A stretch of 64,000 bases of DNA from Citrobacter tructae (GCF_004684345.1 NZ_CP038469.1:2790001-2854000), one strand, 5' to 3'. Shown: positions 7,664-16,915, counted from the stretch's first letter. Made by a program: numbers and translations. The notes: a model not told the origin generated them from the letters alone.

Positions 7664-10518
7664 TGGAAAAGACATACAACCCACAAGATATCGAACAGCC
7701 GCTTTACGAGCACTGGGAAAAGCAGGGCTATTTCAAACCTAACGGCGATGAAAGCAAAGAGTCCTTCTGCATCATGATCCCGCCGCCGAACGTCACCGGC
7801 AGTTTGCATATGGGTCATGCTTTCCAGCAAACCATCATGGACACCATGATCCGCTACCAGCGCATGCAGGGTAAAAATACCCTGTGGCAGGCCGGTACTG
7901 ACCACGCGGGTATCGCCACCCAAATGGTGGTTGAGCGTAAGATTGCCGCTGAAGAAGGTAAAACCCGTCACGACTACGGTCGCGATGCGTTTATCGATAA
8001 AATCTGGCAGTGGAAAGCAGAATCCGGCGGCACCATTACCCGTCAGATGCGCCGTCTCGGCAACTCCGTGGACTGGGAGCGCGAGCGCTTCACCATGGAC
8101 GAAGGTCTTTCCAATGCCGTGAAAGAAGTCTTTGTTCGCCTGTACAAAGAAGATTTGATTTACCGTGGCAAGCGCCTGGTAAACTGGGACCCGAAACTGC
8201 GCACCGCCATCTCTGACCTGGAAGTGGAAAACCGCGAGTCTAAAGGCTCCATGTGGCACATCCGCTATCCGCTTGCCGATGGTGCGAAAACCTCTGACGG
8301 TAAAGATTACCTGGTAGTCGCCACCACCCGTCCGGAAACTGTTCTGGGCGATACCGGCGTGGCCGTCAACCCAGAAGATCCGCGCTATAAAGATCTGATC
8401 GGCAAATTCGTCATTCTGCCGCTGGTTAACCGCCGAATTCCAATCGTGGGCGATGAACACGCCGATATGGAAAAAGGCACCGGCTGCGTGAAAATCACTC
8501 CGGCGCACGACTTTAACGACTACGAAGTCGGGAAACGTCACGGCCTGCCGATGATCAACATCCTGACCTTTGATGGCGACATCCGTGAAACTGCAGAAGT
8601 GTACGACACCAAAGGCGAAGAGTCTGACGTCTACTCCAACGAGATCCCGGCTGAGTTCCAGAAGCTGGAACGCTTTGCTGCGCGTAAAGCCGTTGTTGCC
8701 GCCATTGATGCGCTGGGTCTGCTGGAAGAAATTAAACCGCACGACCTGACCGTACCTTACGGCGACCGTGGCGGCGTGGTTATCGAACCGATGCTGACCG
8801 ATCAGTGGTATGTCCGTGCCGACGTGCTGGCCAAACCAGCAGTGGAAGCGGTTGAGAATGGTGACATTCAGTTCGTGCCGAAGCAGTACGAAAACATGTA
8901 CTTCTCCTGGATGCGCGATATTCAGGACTGGTGTATCTCTCGTCAACTGTGGTGGGGTCACCGTATCCCGGCATGGTATGACAACGAAGGTAACGTCTAC
9001 GTTGGCCGCACCGAAGACGAAGTACGTCAGGAAAATAACCTGAGCGCCGACGTTGCACTGCGTCAGGACGAAGACGTTCTCGACACCTGGTTCTCCTCCG
9101 CACTGTGGACGTTCTCCACTCTCGGCTGGCCAGAAAACACCGACGCGCTGCGTCAGTTCCACCCAACCAGCGTGATGGTTTCCGGTTTCGATATTATCTT
9201 CTTCTGGATTGCCCGCATGATCATGATGACCATGCACTTCATCAAAGATGAAAACGGCAAGCCGCAGGTTCCGTTCAAGACCGTCTACATGACCGGTCTG
9301 ATCCGTGATGACGAAGGCCAGAAGATGTCCAAATCCAAGGGTAACGTGATTGACCCACTGGATATGGTCGACGGTATCTCCCTGCCGGACCTGCTGGAGA
9401 AACGTACCGGCAATATGATGCAGCCGCAACTGGCTGAGAAAATCGCCAAACGCACCGAGAAGCAATTCCCGGACGGCATCGAGCCACACGGTACCGACGC
9501 CCTACGTTTCACCCTGGCGGCACTGGCCTCTACCGGCCGCGACATCAACTGGGATATGAAGCGCCTGGAAGGTTACCGTAACTTCTGTAACAAGCTGTGG
9601 AACGCCAGCCGCTTCGTGCTGATGAACACCGAAGACCAGGACTGCGGCTTCAACGGCGGTGAAATGACCCTGTCGCTGGCGGATCGCTGGATTCTGGCGG
9701 AATTCAACCAGACCGTGAAAGCGTACCGTGAAGCGCTGGATAACTTCCGCTTCGATATCGCGGCAGGCATTCTGTATGAGTTCACCTGGAACCAGTTCTG
9801 CGACTGGTATCTGGAACTGACCAAACCGGTGATGAACGGCGGTTCCGAATCTGAACTGCGCGGAACGCGTAATACGCTGGTAACCGTTCTGGAAGGTCTG
9901 CTGCGCCTGGCGCACCCGATTATTCCATTCATTACGGAAACTATCTGGCAGCGCGTGAAGGTTATCTGTGGCAACACAGCGGATACCATCATGCTGCAAC
10001 CGTTCCCGGAATATAACGCGGCGCAGGTTGATGAAGCGGCGTTGGCTGACACCGAATGGCTGAAGCTGGCGATCGTGGCCATCCGTAACATCCGCGCGGA
10101 AATGAACATCGCCCCGGGCAAACCGCTGGAGCTGCTGCTGCGTGGTTGCAGTGACGCTGCAATTCGTCGCGTCAACGACAACCGTAGCTTCCTGCTGAAC
10201 CTGGCGCGCCTGGAAAGCATCACCGTGCTGCCTGCTGATGATAAAGGTCCGGTATCCGTGACCAAAATCATCGACGGTGCCGAGTTGCTGATCCCGATGG
10301 CTGGCCTCATCAACAAAGAAGATGAGCTGGCGCGTCTGGCGAAAGAAGTGGCGAAAATCGACGGTGAGATTGCCCGTATCGAAGGCAAGCTGTCCAACGA
10401 AGGTTTCGTCGCCCGCGCACCGGAAGCGGTGATCGCCAAAGAGCGCGAGAAGCTGGACGGCTACGCCGAAGCCAAAGCGAAGCTGATTGAGCAGCAGGCG
10501 GTTATCGCCGCGCTGTAA
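7663..10518 (+). CDS. valS: Valyl-tRNA synthetase ValS
   Basis: Class I aminoacyl-tRNA synthetase charging tRNA-Val and editing threonine. The 951 aa match E. coli. The HIGH-type signature is LHMGH at residues 48-52 and the KMSKS loop is at 554-558. The CP1 editing domain lies between them, followed by an anticodon-binding domain. The final ~70 residues form the charged coiled-coil tRNA-binding arm. The start overlaps the holC stop. A REP element and a strong terminator follow. Confidence 0.98.
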   Translation: MEKTYNPQDIEQPLYEHWEKQGYFKPNGDESKESFCIMIPPPNVTGSLHMGHAFQQTIMDTMIRYQRMQGKNTLWQAGTDHAGIATQMVVERKIAAEEGKTRHDYGRDAFIDKIWQWKAESGGTITRQMRRLGNSVDWERERFTMDEGLSNAVKEVFVRLYKEDLIYRGKRLVNWDPKLRTAISDLEVENRESKGSMWHIRYPLADGAKTSDGKDYLVVATTRPETVLGDTGVAVNPEDPRYKDLIGKFVILPLVNRRIPIVGDEHADMEKGTGCVKITPAHDFNDYEVGKRHGLPMINILTFDGDIRETAEVYDTKGEESDVYSNEIPAEFQKLERFAARKAVVAAIDALGLLEEIKPHDLTVPYGDRGGVVIEPMLTDQWYVRADVLAKPAVEAVENGDIQFVPKQYENMYFSWMRDIQDWCISRQLWWGHRIPAWYDNEGNVYVGRTEDEVRQENNLSADVALRQDEDVLDTWFSSALWTFSTLGWPENTDALRQFHPTSVMVSGFDIIFFWIARMIMMTMHFIKDENGKPQVPFKTVYMTGLIRDDEGQKMSKSKGNVIDPLDMVDGISLPDLLEKRTGNMMQPQLAEKIAKRTEKQFPDGIEPHGTDALRFTLAALASTGRDINWDMKRLEGYRNFCNKLWNASRFVLMNTEDQDCGFNGGEMTLSLADRWILAEFNQTVKAYREALDNFRFDIAAGILYEFTWNQFCDWYLELTKPVMNGGSESELRGTRNTLVTVLEGLLRLAHPIIPFITETIWQRVKVICGNTADTIMLQPFPEYNAAQVDEAALADTEWLKLAIVAIRNIRAEMNIAPGKPLELLLRGCSDAAIRRVNDNRSFLLNLARLESITVLPADDKGPVSVTKIIDGAELLIPMAGLINKEDELARLAKEVAKIDGEIARIEGKLSNEGFVARAPEAVIAKEREKLDGYAEAKAKLIEQQAVIAAL

Positions 10519-10522
10519 AACT

Positions 10523-10552
10523 GCCGGTCGGATAAGCGTAACGCATCCGACC
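10523..10552. repeat. REP element after valS
   Basis: REP-type palindrome: GGTCGGAT and ATCCGACC arms around AAGCGTAACGC. It lies between the valS stop and the valS terminator. Confidence 0.75.
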
Positions 10553-10568
10553 TCACAGACGATAAAAG

Positions 10569-10597
10569 CCTCTGACGCACTCGCTCAGAGGTTTTTT
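10569..10597 (+). terminator. Rho-independent terminator of holC-valS
   Basis: Seven-bp stem CCTCTGA / TCAGAGG followed by six T residues, with an A-run on the 5' side. Classic intrinsic terminator. Confidence 0.9.
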
Positions 10598-10678
10598 ACT
10601 GAATTATCCTCGCTTGCACTATCCCTCTGTGCAGTGGTATTAACTGCATATGTCTCACTTTTACGTCATGAGTTCGCT

Positions 10679-11182
10679 ATGAGTGTCATTACACCTGTCT
10701 CGGCAACGCTGCGCCGCATTACTGCCGACGATAACACCGCCATTGCCCACGTGATCCGCCAGGTTTCAGCAGAATATGGGCTTACCGCCGATAAAGGCTA
10801 CACAGTGGCGGACCCAAATCTCGATGAGTTGTTCCAGGTTTACAGCCAGCCGGGCGCGGCCTATTGGGTGGTGGAGCAACATGGTCTGGTCGTCGGCGGT
10901 GGCGGTGTTGCACCGTTAGGTTGTAGCGAAGCGGACATTTGCGAACTGCAGAAAATGTATTTTTTACCCACGGTTCGCGGAAAGGGCATGGCGAAAAAGC
11001 TGGCGCTGATAGCGCTCGACCACGCTCGCGAGCAGGGTTTTAAACACTGCTACCTGGAAACTACCGCATTCTTACTCGAGGCAATTGGCCTGTACGAACA
11101 TTTAGGGTTTGAGCACATCAGCGAACCATTAGGCTGTACCGGGCACGTCGATTGTGAAGTGCGGATGCTCAAACCCCTTTAA
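10679..11182 (+). CDS. yjgM: GNAT-family N-acetyltransferase YjgM
   Basis: Predicted cytoplasmic acetyl-CoA-dependent N-acetyltransferase; the physiological substrate is uncertain. The single GNAT domain spans most of the 167 aa, with the acetyl-CoA loop at LPTVRGKGMAKKLAL (Q/R-x-x-G-x-G/A pattern) and a C-terminal YEHLGF motif. Length and sequence match E. coli YjgM from SAEYGLTADKGYTVADPNLDEL onward, a family-specific stretch. The ATG at 10679 is preferred to the upstream extension because it gives the E. coli length. Convergent with the next gene, only 3 bp apart. Confidence 0.88.
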   Translation: MSVITPVSATLRRITADDNTAIAHVIRQVSAEYGLTADKGYTVADPNLDELFQVYSQPGAAYWVVEQHGLVVGGGGVAPLGCSEADICELQKMYFLPTVRGKGMAKKLALIALDHAREQGFKHCYLETTAFLLEAIGLYEHLGFEHISEPLGCTGHVDCEVRMLKPL

Positions 11183-11185
11183 GTT

Positions 11186-12016
11186 TTACTGCATGTCGGG
11201 TGCGACCGACATACGAATAACGCCGGCCGCATTTGCCGCAGGCAGTTTCAGCACCTGCGACCAGAAGTCCTGCACCAGATCGCAGGCAATCTTCTCTTTA
11301 CCAACGCCTTTCTGCGGATCGGCCATGATTTCAATATCATGGCCATAACGCTGCACTAACGGTGGCACGACTGCCTGCACATCCTGTGTTGCCTGCTGAC
11401 GTTCAGTTTCCGTAACCGTGTGTCGGTTTGGCCCATAGGCAGCACGCATCATTGCAGCATCGCTCTCCATCCGCCGTTGAATAATCTCCTTCGCAATCAA
11501 ATGGACCGGGTTAATTCCACCTTTCACCGCCGGAAACAGAAAACGGAAGCATTCGTCATCCCCTTTCTTTTGCACTGCCGCAATCTGTTCAAGGTTGATT
11601 TTCATATAGGCCGTAACGTTCTCGTCCGGCGCATTCTGTAAGCGTGCCATCTGAATCTGCAATATCTGCGGTTGTACCGCATCAATCATCTCCTGCTCGC
11701 TTTTACCCTCTTTTCGCATCTGCAGGGCCTGCATGCGAATACGCTGCCATAGCGCGGGTTCCTGCTCTTTTAGCACGATCATCGTTGGCAGGGTTGCCAT
11801 CGCGGCATCAAATTTTTGTTCTTCAGTCTGACCTGAGGCTGCATTTTCCCGGGGGATCAGGTAATGCACGTCAAAAACGTTCCACGCAATGATCGCTATC
11901 ACCATGAAAACCGCGCCGGAGATTTTCCCCACCCAGCCTTTTTTGCGAAAGATGCCCACCACGATGGCGATAACCACGCCTACGTAAGCAGCGAGTAATA
12001 CATGTGTCCAGTTCAT
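11186..12016 (-). CDS. Unrecognised membrane-anchored protein
   Basis: I do not recognise a characterised family. The 276-aa product has two predicted membrane helices, about residues 3-23 and 32-53. A mostly helical hydrophilic domain follows (about 60-276), with two cysteines (in DDECFRF and KIACDLV) and many Gln/Glu/Met residues. The ATG at 12016 is preceded by AAGGA on the minus strand; a TTG at 12034 is possible. It occupies the place where E. coli K-12 has yjgN, but I see no similarity to the multi-spanning YjgN. It is convergent with yjgM and follows miaE in the same direction, 71 bp away, so it may be cotranscribed with it. Confidence 0.75.
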   Translation of the reverse strand: MNWTHVLLAAYVGVVIAIVVGIFRKKGWVGKISGAVFMVIAIIAWNVFDVHYLIPRENAASGQTEEQKFDAAMATLPTMIVLKEQEPALWQRIRMQALQMRKEGKSEQEMIDAVQPQILQIQMARLQNAPDENVTAYMKINLEQIAAVQKKGDDECFRFLFPAVKGGINPVHLIAKEIIQRRMESDAAMMRAAYGPNRHTVTETERQQATQDVQAVVPPLVQRYGHDIEIMADPQKGVGKEKIACDLVQDFWSQVLKLPAANAAGVIRMSVAPDMQ

Positions 12017-12087
12017 TGGTAATCCTTGTCCCAAAAAGAGACATTCTTAACGTCTGCAGACATCCTGTCACTGGGCAACAGCAAAAA

Positions 12088-12861
12088 CTACCGAATTTTA
12101 GAGACGACAGGTACGCCACTGTGAAAACGGAACTCATCATCCGGGGATAAGATCAGCGAAGCTTCTACTTCACCAAAAAATCGTACTCTGTCACTGATAT
12201 CGTGTGCAGAAACCTGCTGCGCCAGCGCCAGATAATCCTGATAGTGGCGCGCCTCGGATCGCAGCAGAGACAGATAAAACGTCTGTAACTCATCATCCAG
12301 ATACGGTGCCAGTGCGGCGAACCGTTCACAGGAACGCGCTTCAATGTAAGCGCCGCAGATCAGCTTGTCGATAAGCGTTAATGGCTCGTGGGTGCGCACC
12401 TCTTTGAGCATGCCTTTGGCGTAACGGCTGGCGGTGATTTTGACGTAGGGAATGTTGCGGCTCATCATTGCCTCACGCACTTGCCAGAAGTGGTGTAGCT
12501 CCTCTTTGATCAGCAGCACCATGCTGTCGATAAGCTGTCGTCCCCACGGGTCGTCGGTTTGCGGCATCACACTTTTGCTTATCTGCTTATTCAGCACGAT
12601 GAAATCAGGTTCTTCCCCCTCTCTGAAAGCAAAAGCCTCATAGGGTTTCAGCCAGTCCAGCAGCGCCTGCGATCCTTGTTTATCCGCGACATATTTACGC
12701 ACCAGCAGCATCGCGGTTTGCGCCGCTTTCAGCTCGCAGACGAGGTGGTCGGTCAGCAACAGAGGAAGATTTGCCGGATCTCGCGCTTCATCAAGCCAGG
12801 ACTGGGGCGTTTTGCAGTGCAGGAAATCCAGAATCGGGGAGAGTATTTGCGGGTAATCCAT
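12088..12861 (-). CDS. miaE: tRNA-(ms2io6A)-hydroxylase MiaE
   Basis: Non-haem diiron mono-oxygenase that hydroxylates the isopentenyl side chain of ms2i6A37 in tRNAs reading UNN codons, giving ms2io6A. It needs O2. The ferritin-like ligand motifs are visible in order: a glutamate in CELKAAQ, EELHHF (E..H), EARSCERF, and EARHY (E..H). The 257-aa length is close to the Salmonella protein. E. coli K-12 lacks miaE, so this gene is one marker of the Salmonella/Citrobacter side. It lies upstream of the unrecognised membrane gene on the same strand. Confidence 0.93.
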   Translation of the reverse strand: MDYPQILSPILDFLHCKTPQSWLDEARDPANLPLLLTDHLVCELKAAQTAMLLVRKYVADKQGSQALLDWLKPYEAFAFREGEEPDFIVLNKQISKSVMPQTDDPWGRQLIDSMVLLIKEELHHFWQVREAMMSRNIPYVKITASRYAKGMLKEVRTHEPLTLIDKLICGAYIEARSCERFAALAPYLDDELQTFYLSLLRSEARHYQDYLALAQQVSAHDISDRVRFFGEVEASLILSPDDEFRFHSGVPVVSKIR

Positions 12862-12912
12862 GCCGGGTCCTTACCCTACGGCAGCAAACGCTGCCGTAGG
12901 TTTGTAGATGAC

Positions 12913-13338
12913 TTAGTGACGCACGCCGTCATCATCTTCGTCGACGAGGTCTTCATCGTCGCCGTCTTCACCTTCTTCGCCGTTAGGGTCTTCAAAATAG
13001 GTGCCCCATCCGTCGTATTCCACGTCAAACTTTTCAGCCAGGTTCATCAGCTGTTCAACCTGAGTGTCAATCAGCTCGGCATTCAGGGCACATTCGCTGA
13101 GGATGTCACAGCAAATTACCGTGTCGCCTTCTTCCACTTCCAGCTCTTCCGGCTCGGTCACTTCATAACCCAGCTTAAAGGCTTCTACTGCCGCTTTTTC
13201 CAGGGTTTCAAAGTCATCCGCAGAAAGGTGATGCTCGATGGTATACAACGCATCAGGATCGCTGCCATCTTCGAGTAATTCTTCAATAATCAAGCGTGTT
13301 TCTTCACGCTGTTCTTCCAGGTGTTCCGGGTTTGCCAT
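12913..13338 (-). CDS. rraB: Ribonuclease E inhibitor RraB
   Basis: Small acidic protein that binds RNase E and modulates degradosome composition and mRNA turnover. The 141 aa (138 in E. coli) begin MANPEHLEEQREETR and end in a very acidic tail rich in Asp, Glu and Gly. The ATG at 13338 is chosen over an upstream in-frame start because it reproduces the E. coli N-terminus. Divergent from argI. Confidence 0.94.
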   Translation of the reverse strand: MANPEHLEEQREETRLIIEELLEDGSDPDALYTIEHHLSADDFETLEKAAVEAFKLGYEVTEPEELEVEEGDTVICCDILSECALNAELIDTQVEQLMNLAEKFDVEYDGWGTYFEDPNGEEGEDGDDEDLVDEDDDGVRH

Positions 13339-13436
13339 GGCTCGTATCCTCATAATGTCCTGCCGATACTCTTATTGTCACATACCGCTGACATTGCCTC
13401 CACCTTTCCCGCAAAGATTTGTTAAACAAGGTTGCA

Positions 13437-13475
13437 AACGAATAAATATCCATATAAATTGAATTTTAATTCAAT
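13437..13475 (+). promoter_or_regulatory. Tandem ARG boxes upstream of argI
   Basis: Two 18-bp ArgR operator sites separated by 3 bp: 13437-13454 (imperfect, GAATAAATATCCAT core) and 13458-13475 (ATTGAATTTTAATTCAAT, a near-perfect palindrome). The spacing is the canonical one for hexameric ArgR. They lie 28 bp upstream of the argI start and would overlap its promoter, giving arginine-dependent repression. Confidence 0.88.
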
Positions 13476-13502
13476 AAATGGCTTAAGCCATGTGAGGGAA
13501 CC

Positions 13503-14507
13503 ATGTCTGCATTTTATCAGAAGCACTTTTTGAAATTGCTCGATTTTACCTCTGCTGAACTCACGTCACTGCTACAGCTCGCAGCGCAGCTGAAGACAGA
13601 TAAGAAGAAAGGCACAGAGGTCGCTAAACTCACCGGTAAAAACATCGCGCTCATCTTCGAAAAAGACTCAACCCGAACCCGTTGCTCTTTCGAAGTTGCC
13701 GCCTACGATCAGGGTGCACGCGTAACGTATCTCGGGCCAAGCGGCAGCCAGATTGGTCATAAAGAGTCGATTAAAGACACCGCCCGCGTGCTCGGTCGCA
13801 TGTATGACGGTATTCAGTATCGCGGCCACGGTCAGGAGGTCGTTGAGACGCTGGCCGAATATGCCGGCGTTCCGGTATGGAACGGGTTGACCAACGAATT
13901 CCACCCCACCCAGTTGCTGGCCGATCTGTTAACTATGCAGGAACACCTGCTTGGCAAAGCGTTTAATGAGATGACGCTGGTCTACGCTGGCGATGCCCGT
14001 AACAATATGGGTAATTCGATGCTCGAAGCCGCCGCATTAACCGGGCTGGATCTACGCCTGGTTGCGCCACAGGCCTGCTGGCCTGAAGAAAACCTGGTTG
14101 CTGAATGCAAAGCGCTGGCTCAGAAAAACGGCGGTAACATTACGCTGACCGAAGATATTGCGACGGGCGTGAAAGGTGCAGACTTCATTTATACCGACGT
14201 CTGGGTGTCGATGGGCGAAGCCAAAGAGAAATGGGGCGAGCGTATTACCCTGCTGCGTAAGTACCAGGTTAATAGCGCAATGATGGCACTAACCGGCAAC
14301 CCGCAGGTGAAATTCCTCCACTGCCTGCCAGCATTTCATGACGACCAGACCACGCTTGGTCAAAAGATGGCGCAGGAATACGGTCTGCATGGCGGTATGG
14401 AGGTGACCGATGAGGTCTTTGAATCCCCCGCCAGTATCGTGTTTGATCAGGCGGAGAACCGTATGCACACCATCAAAGCAGTGATGGTAGCAACACTCGC
14501 AAAGTAA
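13503..14507 (+). CDS. argI: Ornithine carbamoyltransferase ArgI (biosynthetic)
   Basis: Trimeric cytoplasmic enzyme making citrulline from ornithine and carbamoyl phosphate in arginine synthesis. The 334-aa length matches E. coli. The carbamoyl-phosphate motif STRTR is at residues 56-60, FHPTQ follows in the central region, and the ornithine-side HCLP motif has C274. GAGGGA precedes the ATG at 13503. The tandem ARG boxes mark this copy as the anabolic enzyme, in contrast to the paralogue inside the arc operon 3.4 kb downstream. Confidence 0.96.
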   Translation: MSAFYQKHFLKLLDFTSAELTSLLQLAAQLKTDKKKGTEVAKLTGKNIALIFEKDSTRTRCSFEVAAYDQGARVTYLGPSGSQIGHKESIKDTARVLGRMYDGIQYRGHGQEVVETLAEYAGVPVWNGLTNEFHPTQLLADLLTMQEHLLGKAFNEMTLVYAGDARNNMGNSMLEAAALTGLDLRLVAPQACWPEENLVAECKALAQKNGGNITLTEDIATGVKGADFIYTDVWVSMGEAKEKWGERITLLRKYQVNSAMMALTGNPQVKFLHCLPAFHDDQTTLGQKMAQEYGLHGGMEVTDEVFESPASIVFDQAENRMHTIKAVMVATLAK

Positions 14508-14516
14508 TGGTATTTC

Positions 14517-14547
14517 GTAGGCCGGGCAGGCGAAGCCGCCCCCCGGC
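14517..14547. repeat. REP element after argI
   Basis: REP-type palindrome beginning GTAGGCCGGGCAGGCGAAGC and closing with CCCCCGGC, in the gap between convergent argI and tabA. Confidence 0.75.
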
Positions 14548-14555
14548 TAACACGC

Positions 14556-15008
14556 TTACTCCACCAGCATTTTCACCACGGCTTTGCGTACCAGCGCCGG
14601 CGCCCCGACCGCGCACAGCGGTTTATGCACTTCACCCGGATAGAACACCACAAAGTCACCTTCATTCAGCACCACCGTCTTCTCTTCTGCGCCTTCCGGC
14701 AAAAAGGCGATGTCTTTATCCGCCAACCAGTCGGTTTCCGGCGCGCCCGCAGGCAGCGTGCTGAAGGTCATCCCTTCCTGGCCTTTGAGCAGGATCTGAA
14801 TATCCAGATAACGAGCGTGGTACTCGGCTCGGCGCTGTACAAACGGCTCGGTCATATCTTCGGCGATCAGATAAAACAGGCGGTTACCATCGATGTCATG
14901 CTTACCTTTTTCCGTTGCGTCCGTGACGTGCGCTTTAATGTGTTCAATCGCCTGACGCAGTTCTTCCGGTAGCCATGCTTCCAGGTGGTGAATATTACCG
15001 ATAATCAT
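14556..15008 (-). CDS. tabA: YhcH/YjgK/YiaL-family protein TabA
   Basis: Cupin-like YhcH/YjgK/YiaL-family protein of 150 aa. In E. coli it is TabA, reported to influence biofilm and toxin-antitoxin phenotypes; relatives are linked to sialic acid and sugar metabolism. Features are MIIGNIHHLEAWLP at the start, YHARYLDIQILLKG in the first half and the putative metal-binding region FYPGEVHKP near the end. The ATG at 15008 is preceded by AAGGGG; a TTG two codons earlier is not needed. Convergent with argI. Confidence 0.9.
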   Translation of the reverse strand: MIIGNIHHLEAWLPEELRQAIEHIKAHVTDATEKGKHDIDGNRLFYLIAEDMTEPFVQRRAEYHARYLDIQILLKGQEGMTFSTLPAGAPETDWLADKDIAFLPEGAEEKTVVLNEGDFVVFYPGEVHKPLCAVGAPALVRKAVVKMLVE

Positions 15009-15014
15009 TTTCAA

Positions 15015-15685
15015 CCCCTTAACTAAAACATCGTTTCATTTTAATTGTTATACGAAAAAACCGTCTGCCATACCACTGCTGTTTACGGATATTTTGCGTC
15101 AACGCATGTTTATCGCTGATGGTGTTAGTCAGTTGTTAACTCACTGCAGCAGGTTATGCATAAACTCTGCATAACTCGTATTCCTCCCTTTTCCAATCCC
15201 CTCCTAACAGACTGTTCTAAAAGTTCTTATTAGAAAAACCAATGCTATGTCACAGTTCACTTTCCCTTCATGATCTCTATCCATCATCATATTTATTTTT
15301 AAATAAACCCCAGAGAACAAATAATAAAATAACAAACTCGCATAAACATTCAGACGCTAACAAAAACACATGCAAATCAATGCATTATTTAGTTTGCTGA
15401 ATTTAATTTCACACACATAAAATTAACAACAACAAATAACAAGCCGTATTCTTGCATAGCAATTCAATTATCTGATTTGTTATTATTTAATTTCTCAGAT
15501 CCATGTCATGTATTAAACAAGAAAAATCAAGCATCCCACCGACTGTGAAATAAATCACATTTCCATATTAAAGAAGATCTAAATATAGATTCTGAAATCA
15601 GCTGAAAAATCATGACTGCAAAGTAAGTAAAATTATTTGCAGGCATCTCCTCTTTATTTTTTAAAATCGTATTAAAGGAATAATG
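15015..15685 (+). promoter_or_regulatory. AT-rich control region upstream of arcA
   Basis: About 670 bp without a gene, clearly richer in A and T than its neighbours between roughly 15200 and 15680. It holds a perfect CRP-type site (15544-15559), a candidate ArgR half-palindrome (15397-15412, CTGAATTTAATTTCAC) and possible -10 hexamers around 15580-15589. The ribosome binding site AAAGGA is at 15674-15679. The left end should also contain the tabA promoter. The low G+C suggests H-NS binding; that is inference. Confidence 0.6.
15544..15559. promoter_or_regulatory. CRP-type binding site upstream of arcA
   Basis: TGTGA-N6-TCACA, matching both half-sites of the CRP consensus exactly. With a -10 near 15580-15589, the centre (15551.5) would lie about 41-44 bp upstream of the start of transcription, a class II activator position. 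Arginine deiminase operons in other bacteria use CRP/FNR-family activators (ArcR, Anr), so an FNR-family protein could also act, but the half-sites here read as CRP rather than FNR. Confidence 0.75.
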
Positions 15686-16906
15686 ATGGAAAAGCATTAT
15701 GTCGGTTCCGAAATCGGTCAATTACGTAGCGTGATGCTACATCGTCCTAATCTCAGCTTAAAAAGGCTGACGCCATCGAACTGTCAGGAGCTGCTTTTTG
15801 ATGATGTTCTTTCAGTCGAACGTGCAGGTGAAGAACATGACATTTTCGCCAACACGCTACGTCAGGAGGGTATAGAAGTTCTGTTATTGACTGATTTGCT
15901 GACACAAACCCTGGACGCCGCTGAGGCTAAAAGTTGGTTGTTAGATACACAAATTTCAGACTACCGTCTTGGTCCAACCTTCGCCTCGGATATTCGAGCC
16001 TGGCTTGCCGACATGTCGCACCGGGAACTCGCCCGTCATTTAAGCGGCGGGCTAACCTACGGGGAAATTCCCGCCTCAATAAAAAATATGGTGGTTGATA
16101 CCCACGATATTAATGATTTTATTATGAAGCCGTTGCCGAACCACTTATTTACCCGCGACACCTCATGCTGGATATATAACGGGGTGTCGATTAATCCAAT
16201 GGCAAAAACGGCCCGGCAGCGTGAAACCAATAATCTGCGAGCGATTTATCGCTGGCACCCGCAATTTGCCGATGGTGATTTTATTAAATACTTCGGCGAT
16301 GAAAATATTAATTATGACCACGCCACGTTAGAAGGTGGCGATGTGCTGGTTATTGGTCGCGGCGCGGTGCTCATTGGTATGTCAGAACGTACCACGCCGC
16401 AGGGTATTGAGTTCCTTGCCCAGTCGCTATTTAAGCATCGCCAGGCAGAGCGCGTCATCGCCGTCGAACTGCCGAAACATCGCTCCTGTATGCACCTCGA
16501 TACCGTCATGACCCACATCGATATCGATACCTTCTCCGTTTACCCCGAGGTGGTGCGCCCGGATGTCCAGTGCTGGACCCTGACGCCAGACGGACGCGGT
16601 GGCCTGAAACGAACTCAGGAAAACACCCTGGTACATGCCCTCGAAAAAGCCCTGGGCCTTGATCAAATTCGCTTAATCACCACCGGTGGTGACGCTTTCG
16701 AAGCCGAACGTGAACAGTGGAATGACGCGAATAACGTCCTGACGCTGCGCCCCGGCGTAGTTGTGGGTTACGAGCGCAACATCTGGACCAACGAAAAATA
16801 CGATAAAGCTGGAATCACCGTTTTACCCATTCCAGGCGACGAACTTGGACGAGGTCGCGGCGGCGCGCGCTGCATGAGTTGCCCGCTGGAACGCGACGGT
16901 ATTTAA
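15686..16906 (+). CDS. arcA: Arginine deiminase ArcA
   Basis: First enzyme of the arginine deiminase pathway: L-arginine to citrulline and ammonia, in the cytoplasm. The 406 aa carry the guanidino-modifying-fold signatures: LFTRDTS (F155-T-R-D), EGGDVLVIGRG, CMHLDTVMTHID, and a C-terminal RCMSCPL whose first cysteine (C396) is the expected nucleophile. ATGs at 15683 and 15686 are both usable; the second gives MEKHYVG as in Salmonella. It is first in arcA-arcC-arcB-carrier, 9 bp before arcC. Absent from E. coli K-12. Confidence 0.95.
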   Translation: MEKHYVGSEIGQLRSVMLHRPNLSLKRLTPSNCQELLFDDVLSVERAGEEHDIFANTLRQEGIEVLLLTDLLTQTLDAAEAKSWLLDTQISDYRLGPTFASDIRAWLADMSHRELARHLSGGLTYGEIPASIKNMVVDTHDINDFIMKPLPNHLFTRDTSCWIYNGVSINPMAKTARQRETNNLRAIYRWHPQFADGDFIKYFGDENINYDHATLEGGDVLVIGRGAVLIGMSERTTPQGIEFLAQSLFKHRQAERVIAVELPKHRSCMHLDTVMTHIDIDTFSVYPEVVRPDVQCWTLTPDGRGGLKRTQENTLVHALEKALGLDQIRLITTGGDAFEAEREQWNDANNVLTLRPGVVVGYERNIWTNEKYDKAGITVLPIPGDELGRGRGGARCMSCPLERDGI

Positions 16907-16915
16907 GGAGACGTC

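Noticed and set aside
7618..9489. 623-codon open frame on the minus strand across valS
   Set aside because: It is the antisense of a highly conserved gene with strong codon bias, has no family pattern, and ends inside holC. A shadow of valS.
9573..10439. 288-codon minus-strand open frame across valS
   Set aside because: Ser/Arg/Leu-rich translation typical of an out-of-frame shadow; no ribosome binding site.
15076..15681. Small gene or antisense RNA in the arcA upstream region
   Set aside because: Open frames are short and AT-driven, without ribosome binding sites. The stretch on the minus strand at 15527-15721 only reads through the arcA start.
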